Positions 5,360-10,758 of a DNA stretch of 10,758 bases are shown one piece after another; within the stretch, counting starts at the first letter, position 1; each line of letters opens with the position of its first letter. A program made the position numbers and the translations under genes. The stretch is from DATGEP01 sp035310125 (lineage in GTDB: Bacteria; Chloroflexota; Ktedonobacteria; Ktedonobacterales; JADMIN01): contig DATGEP010000020.1 in NCBI GenBank assembly GCA_035310125.1, positions 1-10,758 on the forward strand. The letters are read 5' to 3'. The notes under the pieces are model-generated. The model saw nothing but the letters and a program-made list of their open reading frames with translations. It was not told the origin of the DNA and made no database searches.

Positions 5360-7267
5360 ATGGGCAGCATACGAAAGGGGGCAGCCACACAACAACACCG
5401 TTTTCGTGGCGCCTGGCCTCTGCGCCGGCATCGGACTGTACACAAACTGTGTACACACAAGGTAGACACGGAGTTGTGCACGCGACGTAAACCCCTGGTT
5501 ATTGGCGTATCTATCGCCTTGCTCGGCGCCGTTGCGGTTGCCGCACCACTGCTTTTCGCCCCGCGCGGCGCGCACGCCAGCAGTCCCACATACGATATCA
5601 ACACGCTGGCGGGTAAAGTGGCCTCGGTGAACGGCACCGCTGGCTTACAGATTCGTTTCTCCGCATTCATCCAGGAACAAGCGAATCCTACCGACGCCGC
5701 CTCGGTGCTTGGCGCGGATGGCACCACCGTCATCAATCCATCCGGCCCCACCAGCGTGCTCGCGCCCGACGTGACTGTTAACCAGGATACCGCCGCCGCG
5801 CCGCAGAATGAGACGGCTATCGCGGTAGATCCGAACAATCCCAATCGCCTCGTGGGCTCGGCCAACGACTATGTCACCCGCACCTGGAGCTGCACTGTGA
5901 GCGGCAAGCCATGCAGTGCGTTGGGTGATGGCTACTCTGGCACGTATGTCTCCAACGACGGCGGCAAAACGTGGTGCAGTGTGTCATCCGATCCCAACCA
6001 CCTGGGTACGCTCATTCCCGGAGTGGACCACCTCGCGGGCGGCCAGTATGATGCCGGCGGCGACCCGGCGGTTGCCTTCGACAGCCGCGGCAACGTCTAC
6101 TATGCTGGTCTCGGCTTCAATCGCACCTCAGCACCCAACACCGTCGCCGTCAACCAAGGCACTTTCGACGGCAGCGGCAACGTGACGTGGAGCGCGCCGA
6201 CGTTCATTGACCAGACCACTTCGCCCACCATCTTCAACGACAAAGAGTGGATCGGTGCGGACGCGAATGCGACGAGTCCATATCGGGATCGCGTCTACGT
6301 CACGTTCACACGGTTCATCTTTAACCCAATAACCGGCAACTACGTCCAGTCCCCGATTATGTCGGCCTATTCTTCCGATGGTGGCAAGACCTTCAGCGCG
6401 CCGCAGATCATCTCGGGCAACGTGCTCTATGATCAAGGCTCGCGGCCCATCGTCGGCCCCGACGGCTCGGTCTACGTGATCTTCGAGGGGGCCACTCGCC
6501 TGGCAACCCTTGACAGCACGTACATCGTCAAGTCCACCGACGGCGGCGCCACCTTCGGTAAGCCGGTGCAGATCTCCACACTCAACGACATCTCGGTGCT
6601 GGCCGACGCGCGGTTCCGCGTCAACAGCTTCCCTGCCGGCGCGGTCGCCCCGAACGGCACGCTCTACGTCGCCTGGTCCACCCAGGCCAGTGATAGCACC
6701 GGCGGCCACTCCGAGGCGGTCTACAGCGTCTCGTCGGATGGCGGCGCCACCTGGACGGCTCCGCAGGCGATTCTGCCCGCGCTCGACGCCCAGAACCGCA
6801 CGCCCGTTGGCTACGACAGCAGCGTCTCGATCACGCCGGATGTGCATCGGGTGGATTCCCTCTGGCCGGGTGTCGCGGTAGCGTCTTCTGGTCAGGTGTA
6901 TCTCTCGGCCTATGCCGCCGACGTTGTCTCACCCTGGCAGTCCTGCGCGAAGTTTGATCCGAAGGGCAGCATTCACTGCCTAACGCCAGGACCGGTCGTC
7001 AACAACGCCAAGCTGGATTACGTCGTCACCGACCTCACCCCCGGTGTCACCAAGACGATGACGACACAGTCAATCAACACGCGCTACATGTTCCGTGGCG
7101 GCTTCATCGGCGACTACACGGACATCACCGCCGGCTCCGACGGCGTCGTCCATGCGCTGTGGACCGACACCAATAACACCCAGAACGTCTACTGGTTCTA
7201 CGGCACGAACTTCAATGGGCTGCCAGCCAACCAGCAGGACGCCGTGACCGCTTCCGGCAACTTCTAG
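5360..7267 (+). CDS. Secreted Asp-box (BNR) beta-propeller protein, sialidase-like fold
   Basis: A 635-aa protein with a membrane-targeting segment PLVIGVSIALLGAVAVAAPL (45-64) and an AHA signal-peptidase site at 71-73, so it is probably exported by Sec. The mature part shows four Asp-boxes (S-x-D-G-G-x-T-W/F): SNDGGKTW 198-205, SSDGGKTF 338-345, STDGGATF 392-399 and SSDGGATW 458-465, with AVDPNNPNRLVGSAND (155-170) and repeated GxVYV-type strands, as in six-bladed sialidase/BNR propellers. I could not place the Arg triad and Tyr/Glu/Asp of a working neuraminidase, so enzymatic sialidase activity is not claimed; binding or another glycan or adhesive role is possible. From ATG 5360 the protein has an odd 43-residue basic Cys-containing leader. 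TTG 5474 would give a normal signal peptide (MCTRRK then the hydrophobic core). The gene has its own promoter and terminator. Confidence 0.85.
   Translation: MGSIRKGAATQQHRFRGAWPLRRHRTVHKLCTHKVDTELCTRRKPLVIGVSIALLGAVAVAAPLLFAPRGAHASSPTYDINTLAGKVASVNGTAGLQIRFSAFIQEQANPTDAASVLGADGTTVINPSGPTSVLAPDVTVNQDTAAAPQNETAIAVDPNNPNRLVGSANDYVTRTWSCTVSGKPCSALGDGYSGTYVSNDGGKTWCSVSSDPNHLGTLIPGVDHLAGGQYDAGGDPAVAFDSRGNVYYAGLGFNRTSAPNTVAVNQGTFDGSGNVTWSAPTFIDQTTSPTIFNDKEWIGADANATSPYRDRVYVTFTRFIFNPITGNYVQSPIMSAYSSDGGKTFSAPQIISGNVLYDQGSRPIVGPDGSVYVIFEGATRLATLDSTYIVKSTDGGATFGKPVQISTLNDISVLADARFRVNSFPAGAVAPNGTLYVAWSTQASDSTGGHSEAVYSVSSDGGATWTAPQAILPALDAQNRTPVGYDSSVSITPDVHRVDSLWPGVAVASSGQVYLSAYAADVVSPWQSCAKFDPKGSIHCLTPGPVVNNAKLDYVVTDLTPGVTKTMTTQSINTRYMFRGGFIGDYTDITAGSDGVVHALWTDTNNTQNVYWFYGTNFNGLPANQQDAVTASGNF
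5437..5455. promoter_or_regulatory. Perfect palindrome TGTACACA-N3-TGTGTACA
   Basis: The sequence TGTACACAAACTGTGTACA is an exact 8+3+8 inverted repeat about 100 bases after the predicted transcription start and within codons 26-32 as annotated from ATG 5360. A perfect repeat of this length with a short centre is typical of a dimeric repressor's operator. Its place inside the doubtful leader segment supports the idea that translation really starts further on, at TTG 5474. Confidence 0.5.
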
Positions 7268-7289
7268 TCGGGCGGCTTCGTCCCATTCA

Positions 7290-7326
7290 GGGAGGCCGGG
7301 CGCACTCGCGCCGGCCTCCCATTTTT
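7290..7326 (+). terminator. Intrinsic terminator of the propeller gene
   Basis: GGGAGGCCGG (7290-7299) pairs perfectly with CCGGCCTCCC (7311-7320), with three further inner pairs possible around an ACTC loop, and is followed by ATTTTT. It lies 23 bases past the stop at 7267. This is a textbook Rho-independent terminator. Confidence 0.93.
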
Positions 7327-7393
7327 CGTTTCTCGCGCTTCCTGTACCGCCCGACCTCTCGCCGATCCATCCCGCCGGAAGAGCGCCACCCGG

Positions 7394-7422
7394 TTGTGGG
7401 CCTCGCGCAGCCATGCTAGAAT
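7394..7422 (+). promoter_or_regulatory. Promoter for the MFS gene
   Basis: TTGTGG (7394-7399) and TAGAAT (7417-7422) are spaced by exactly 17 bp. The start of transcription would be near 7429, leaving a leader of about 120 bases before ATG 7550. The -35 is moderate; the -10 is the same hexamer used at 5328. Confidence 0.5.
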
Positions 7423-7458
7423 GCCCGCGACACCGCTTCATTCGCGGCATCATTGCGT

Positions 7459-7475
7459 ATGTACCACGCGTACAT
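7459..7475. promoter_or_regulatory. Palindrome ATGTAC-N5-GTACAT in the MFS leader
   Basis: ATGTACCACGCGTACAT is a perfect 6+5+6 inverted repeat about 30-46 bases after the predicted transcription start. It could be a roadblock operator or an RNA hairpin. It shares TGTAC...GTACA ends with the palindrome at 5437-5455, but with a 5-base instead of a 9-base centre. Confidence 0.4.
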
Positions 7476-7537
7476 CCACCCGCGTCTTCCCGCGATCCCA
7501 TGGTGAGATGTTCGGGTGAATGCTACCGGCCTGCCCC

Positions 7538-7543
7538 GGAGGA
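7538..7543 (+). promoter_or_regulatory. Ribosome binding site fixing the MFS start
   Basis: GGAGGA stands six bases before ATG 7550. It decides between this start and the upstream in-frame ATG at 7520, which has no such site. Confidence 0.8.
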
Positions 7544-7549
7544 CTCTCG

Positions 7550-9010
7550 ATGAGCGACGTCGTCCTGCCTCAGACCACCACCGGCACGCCGAACCACGGC
7601 ACTGCCGAACGCGCCGCCCGCTATGCCGCCTATGTCTTCTGGCTGATGTTCGCCGTCAACTTCCTCAACTATCTCGACCGGTATGTCTTCTCCGGCCTGG
7701 TCTTCATCATCCAACCAGACCTCAAGCTCTCCGACTTTCAGGTTGGCTTGCTCGGCAGCGCTTTCCTGCTCATCTACACAGTCCTCGCTCTGCCGCTCGG
7801 TTTCCTCGCTGAGCGCGTGGCGCGCAAGACCATCGTGGCGGTGGGCGTCGCCATCTGGAGCTTCGCCACTGCATTTACGGGATTGACCACGAGCTTCATC
7901 CCCCTGCTCGTCACGCGCGCCGTGCTTGGCGTTGGTGAGGCCAGCTACTATCCCGCCGGAACACCCCTGCTCGCGGCGCACTATCCACCCGCCCGCCGCG
8001 CGCACATACTTGCGCGCTGGAGTGTCGGTGCCCTCATCGGCGCCGCCGTTGGCTTCCTCATTGCCACCTTTTTCGCGGCGCCAGGAACCTGGCGTTTCGC
8101 CTTCTTTTTCACTGGTATTCCCGGCCTGCTCTTTGCCTTCCTCATGTGGCGCACCCGCGAAAAGGTCCGGCACGACGAGGATCCGCCCGCCGAGCGTTTG
8201 ACGGGCGCCGGAGCCGCCTTCTGGCCGCGTCTGCGCTCCTACCTACGCATCCCCACCGTTCGCGTTATCATCGCGCTGCATGCCCTCGGTTTCTTCGCGC
8301 TCACGGGTGTGTCCTATTTTCTCTCGATCTACCTCAATCGTACCTACGGCAAGGGCGCGCCGGGCTTCGGTGACGCCGGCCTCTCGCCCAAGCTCGTTCC
8401 CGTTCTGGGGGGCGCTGTTGTGCTGATAGGTGGCATCCTGGGACTTTTCGTTGGGAGCGCCTGGGCAACTCGTCTGAGCAAACGGCATCCCGGCGCGCGA
8501 GTGCTCACCGGTGGCCTGGGCTTCTTGATCGCCGCCCCCTGCGTGCTCATCGCGATTGGCGCGAGCTTCGTGTTGCCTCATCTGCCGTTCTACAGCGGGG
8601 CGAGCGTGGGCACACGACTGGCCCTTGGCGTCGGTATCTTCGCGGTGTTCGCGCTGCTGGCGTCGTTCTTCCTCAATATCTACAACGGTCCCGTCAGTGC
8701 AGCCCTGTTGGATGTCGTGCCGCCTGCTGAGCGCGCGGCTTGCGGTGGCACGGAGCTGACCCTGGCGCACCTGCTGGGCGATGTCTACGCCACGACAGTC
8801 ATCGGCGCGTTGGCGGGACTGCTCACCAGCAGCTTCGGCAGCCAGCAAACCGGCCTTGGCGTCGCGCTGCTGCTTACCTGCCCACTCGCGCTCGTCGCCT
8901 CTGGCGTCGTCGGTATCTGGGGCAGCAAGTTCTATGCGCGGGATGTCGCCGCCCTCGGCAGCACGGCGGACGCCATGCTTGGCACGACCGCTGCGGCAAC
9001 TGCGGGGTAA
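7550..9010 (+). CDS. MFS transporter, Spinster-like
   Basis: A 486-aa major facilitator with about twelve predicted membrane helices, a normal size. Helix 1 ends in the NYLDRYVF signature (40-47), common to Spinster/ACS-type members, followed by LKLSDFQVGLLGSAFLL. The loop between helices 2 and 3 has the motif-A-like GFLAERVARKT (84-94), and helix 4 carries RAVLGVGEASYYPAG (123-137). The charged central loop lies at about 195-225 (WRTREKVRHDEDPPAER). Members of this group move lipids, organic acids or other small molecules, mostly with protons; the substrate here cannot be named. ATG 7550 has an excellent GGAGGA site. The gene has its own promoter, a 120-base leader with a palindrome, and meets the methyltransferase gene tail to tail 44 bases on. 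No functional link to the neighbours is visible. Confidence 0.92.
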   Translation: MSDVVLPQTTTGTPNHGTAERAARYAAYVFWLMFAVNFLNYLDRYVFSGLVFIIQPDLKLSDFQVGLLGSAFLLIYTVLALPLGFLAERVARKTIVAVGVAIWSFATAFTGLTTSFIPLLVTRAVLGVGEASYYPAGTPLLAAHYPPARRAHILARWSVGALIGAAVGFLIATFFAAPGTWRFAFFFTGIPGLLFAFLMWRTREKVRHDEDPPAERLTGAGAAFWPRLRSYLRIPTVRVIIALHALGFFALTGVSYFLSIYLNRTYGKGAPGFGDAGLSPKLVPVLGGAVVLIGGILGLFVGSAWATRLSKRHPGARVLTGGLGFLIAAPCVLIAIGASFVLPHLPFYSGASVGTRLALGVGIFAVFALLASFFLNIYNGPVSAALLDVVPPAERAACGGTELTLAHLLGDVYATTVIGALAGLLTSSFGSQQTGLGVALLLTCPLALVASGVVGIWGSKFYARDVAALGSTADAMLGTTAAATAG

Positions 9011-9054
9011 CGCCGCCATGTGGCGTCAAGCGTGGCGCTCGTCCGGTCGCCGCC

Positions 9055-9696
9055 TCAGGCACGCGCGTAGACGGCGACCTGCCAGAAGCCCGCATAGCGG
9101 TGGAAGCGCCGCTCCAGGCCAGCCTCACGCAGCAGCGCCTCGACGGCTGGGGTGGGGTGCGCGAAGATGCGAAACGGATTGCCCCGGAGCCGGAGCAGGG
9201 CGTTGCCCACCGCGAATATCGCGCGTGTCGCCCACATGTCGCGCGGATAGACCAGTCCATAGAGCCGGCGCGCCTTCGCGGCGGAGGCGCCGACCAGGCC
9301 GCGCATATCGTGGTAGCAGCAGATGACGCGATCCAGCGTGACGATATCGGCCGGCTCGACGGTGGGAGCTACATCTACAAAATTGCCGAGATGATAGCTC
9401 ACACGTTCGCTGTAGCCACGTCGCGCGCCCTCTTCGCGCGCGGCGGCGATGTACGCGGTGGAGGCGTCCACGTCGGTAGCGCTGGTTACGCCGGCATTGA
9501 GCAGCTCGAGCTGGATGGCGCCGATGCCACCGCCAATATCGAGCAGGGTCGCCCCCTCGACACCCGCCGCGCGCAGCACATCGAGCAGGATGCGCGTACT
9601 CCGTGATGGTCCCTTCCGCTGGTACGCTTTTAGGCTGCGCGCGGCCTCGCGCTGGTTGAAGAGCCCCTCGATACCCTGGCACTGGCAGCAATCCAT
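9055..9696 (-). CDS. Class I SAM-dependent methyltransferase
   Basis: A 213-aa Rossmann-fold methyltransferase. The SAM-binding motif I is TLLDIGGGIGAIQLELLNAG (50-69), with an acidic end of strand 2 at TDVDAS (74-79) and the LGNFVDV stretch (103-109) for the adenine side. LDRVICCYHDM (121-131) takes the place of motif IV with an unusual Cys pair. The N-terminus MDCCQCQGIEGLFNQ has three cysteines in four positions, followed by a helical cap (about 17-45). The general shape recalls Mg-protoporphyrin-type O-methyltransferases and uncharacterised methyltransferases with the same leader; the substrate is unknown. ATG 9696 is preferred, with AGGGGGG six bases upstream. The longer frame from 9804 would run through the upstream repeats. 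It is convergent with the MFS gene and divergent from parA. Confidence 0.88.
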   Translation of the reverse strand: MDCCQCQGIEGLFNQREAARSLKAYQRKGPSRSTRILLDVLRAAGVEGATLLDIGGGIGAIQLELLNAGVTSATDVDASTAYIAAAREEGARRGYSERVSYHLGNFVDVAPTVEPADIVTLDRVICCYHDMRGLVGASAAKARRLYGLVYPRDMWATRAIFAVGNALLRLRGNPFRIFAHPTPAVEALLREAGLERRFHRYAGFWQVAVYARA

Positions 9697-9842
9697 GATA
9701 TACCCCCCTGTCCGTGGCTTACAGTATGTGCAATGCGTGCAGTATACGCCAGCGCGGCGACGGCATGTGGGCGGTTGGTGTGGCGACCGCCGCTTCACCC
9801 CCAAACGTCACCCGCGCTTTGACGCCTCGTTGCCGTCCATGC
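9697..9842. other. Intergenic region between methyltransferase and parA promoter, with CAGTAT direct repeats
   Basis: This stretch holds no gene. CAGTAT occurs at 9722-9727 and 9740-9745, an 18-base period that puts both copies on nearly the same helix face, with GTGCAATGCGTG between them. It lies 26-49 bases upstream of the methyltransferase start, so it may be a regulator site for that gene. No good -35/-10 pair for the methyltransferase could be fixed. Confidence 0.3.
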
Positions 9843-9848
9843 TACACT
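9819..9848 (+). promoter_or_regulatory. Promoter for parA
   Basis: TTGACG (9819-9824) matches the -35 at five of six positions and TACACT (9843-9848) the -10 at four, with an 18-bp spacer. The predicted start of transcription near 9855 leaves a leader of about 140 bases before ATG 9996. Confidence 0.55.
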
Positions 9849-9882
9849 CCCCCCGCGACGCCCACAATCCACATGCGCGCAG

Positions 9883-9952
9883 AGGTGATACGGGCGCCAT
9901 TCAAGGCATCACTTCAGCCCCACGCCGTCCGTGCGCCGGCCCTTGCAGGGCC
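9883..9952 (+). other. Possible structured 5' leader of parA
   Basis: Two hairpins can form in the leader. AGGTGAT (9883-9889) pairs with ATCACTT (9908-9914), with one G-U, and is topped by GCC (9896-9898) with GGC (9905-9907) and a six-base one-sided bulge. Further on, GGCCCT-TGC-AGGGCC (9938-9952) is a perfect stem. I do not recognise a known riboswitch class, and there is no T-run for attenuation. Confidence 0.3.
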
Positions 9953-9995
9953 GCGAGCCTGCATACAGAGAAACCGCTGCCAGGAAGGTCCGTTC

Positions 9996-10758
9996 ATGAC
10001 CGCGATCTGCATCTCCAATAACAAAGGTGGCGTCGGCAAAACCACCACCGCCGTCAACCTCGCCGCCGGACTCGCCCGCCTGGGCAGCCGCGTGCTCGTC
10101 GTGGATGTGGATGGTCAGGCCAATGCCACCTACGCCCTCACCGGCCGCGTCCACCCGCGTCCCTCGCTCTATGATGTGCTCGTGGGCGACCGCAAGCTCG
10201 AAACGCTCATCTGGAAAACGAACGAAGAGAATGTCTGGCTCGTTCCCGGCGATGACCGCCTGCAAAACGTGGATGTCGAGCTTGCCGCGCGCCCTGGCCG
10301 CGAATGGCGGCTCGCTCGCGCCCTCAACGGCCAGGAGTTCGACTACATCATTCTCGACACGCCACCCTCGCTCGGCCTGCTCACCCAGAACGCGCTGGCC
10401 GCCGCGCACCGCGTGCTCATCCCCGTCTCCCTCACCGAGTTCAGCCTCATCGGCATGGATAAGCTCGAAGCCACCATCGAAGACCTGCGCGACCAGCTCG
10501 ATCTGGAAGACCTGCGCGTCTGCGGCGTCGTCGCCACCTTCTACGAAGAGACCAGCACCGCCCGCGAAACCTGGGGTGTCCTCGAAAAGAAGTACGAAGG
10601 CACCCTGCTGGAGACGCGTATTCCCAAGAATCTCGACCTCGAAAAAGCCCATCGTGAGAATGAAAGCGTCCTCAGCTTCGCGCCCAACAGCAGCGGCGGC
10701 AAAGCCTACATGGAGCTTGCTCGGGAGGTAAAACGTCTTGTCCCAGCCCACCCGCGTC
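9996..10758 (+). CDS. parA: ParA/Soj-family partition ATPase (3' end beyond window)
   Basis: At least 254 codons are present without a stop; the gene continues past the window edge, probably only a short way given the usual 250-280 aa. The deviant Walker A motif KGGVGKTT (10-17, with the signature Lys at 10) marks the ParA/MinD family. Walker A' is VDVDGQANAT (36-45), where most relatives have D-x-DPQGN-T, and Walker B is DYIILDTPPSLGLL (116-129). RVLIPVSLTEFSLIGM (139-154) and the C-terminal GGKAYMELAREVKRL (234-248) are also typical. ParA binds DNA non-specifically as an ATP dimer and moves ParB-parS complexes, segregating chromosomes or plasmids. AGGAAGG (9982-9988) stands seven bases before ATG 9996. 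parB is expected just downstream but is not in view. No N-terminal helix-turn-helix is present, so it is of the short, chromosomal/Ib-like type. Confidence 0.95.
   Translation, partial: MTAICISNNKGGVGKTTTAVNLAAGLARLGSRVLVVDVDGQANATYALTGRVHPRPSLYDVLVGDRKLETLIWKTNEENVWLVPGDDRLQNVDVELAARPGREWRLARALNGQEFDYIILDTPPSLGLLTQNALAAAHRVLIPVSLTEFSLIGMDKLEATIEDLRDQLDLEDLRVCGVVATFYEETSTARETWGVLEKKYEGTLLETRIPKNLDLEKAHRENESVLSFAPNSSGGKAYMELAREVKRLVPAHPR

Noticed and set aside
5230..5865. 211-aa minus-strand open frame opposite the start of the propeller gene
   Set aside because: It runs through promoter repeats and opposite signal peptide and propeller coding sequence; no motif or start context supports it.
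5360..7267. Calling the Asp-box protein an active sialidase
   Set aside because: Four Asp-boxes show the fold type only; the catalytic Arg triad, Tyr/Glu pair and Asp could not be assigned with confidence.
8243..9019. 258-aa minus-strand open frame opposite the MFS gene
   Set aside because: It is antisense to conserved transporter sequence, with no recognisable motif or ribosome site.
9697..9804. Upstream extension of the methyltransferase with a CTHCTYC zinc-like motif
   Set aside because: The Cys/His pattern comes from the CAGTAT/GTGC repeats in the intergenic region; ATG 9696 has a ribosome site and begins the conserved-looking part.
9909..10751. 280-aa minus-strand open frame opposite parA
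   Set aside because: It is antisense to an unmistakable ParA; long antisense frames are common in GC-rich genes with this codon bias.

Overview
The window comes from a GC-rich bacterial chromosome (about 60% G+C by eye). The gene content (a VapBC-type toxin-antitoxin pair, coaD, a DEAD-box helicase with a DbpA-type RNA-binding domain, parA) and the recognisable housekeeping promoters (TTGACA/TATAAT-like, often with a TAGAAT -10) are bacterial. Protein style (HxlR, VIT1/CCC1, Asp-box secreted protein, Spinster-like MFS) would suit a Chloroflexota-type organism, but that assignment is a guess from general resemblance. I see no insertion sequence, CRISPR array, tRNA, rRNA or phage gene.

Layout. 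Positions 26-711 hold an AbrB-fold antitoxin and a PIN-domain toxin in a translationally coupled pair. Positions 824-1600 encode a VIT1/CCC1-family metal transporter. Positions 1782-2309 encode phosphopantetheine adenylyltransferase (coaD) behind a good promoter. On the minus strand, 4480-2390 encodes a 696-aa DEAD-box RNA helicase with a long basic tail. Upstream of it, 5108-4725 encodes an HxlR-family regulator that ends in a strong nested-hairpin terminator, so the helicase is probably a separate transcription unit. Positions 5360-7267 (plus) encode a secreted Asp-box beta-propeller protein, divergent from the regulator and closed by a textbook terminator. Positions 7550-9010 encode an MFS transporter and 9696-9055 (minus) a small SAM-dependent methyltransferase convergent with it. 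Divergent from the methyltransferase, parA starts at 9996 and runs off the window.

How the genes fit together. Most are single-gene units with their own promoters, and there is no obvious multi-gene pathway. The most structured stretch is the 4640-5480 region: the hxlR terminator, a possible 25-codon leader ORF with a near-perfect ribosome binding site, overlapping repeats around the hxlR promoter, a 17-bp-spaced promoter for the secreted protein, and a perfect 19-bp palindrome inside the first codons of that gene. HxlR regulators often control the divergent neighbour, so HxlR control of the secreted propeller protein is the most reasonable regulatory hypothesis. A second TGTAC...GTACA palindrome lies in the leader of the MFS gene. 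The parA leader is long and can fold. None of these amounts to a demonstrated new system. The ordinary reading is a chromosomal housekeeping/accessory mix with several well-defined regulatory sites.
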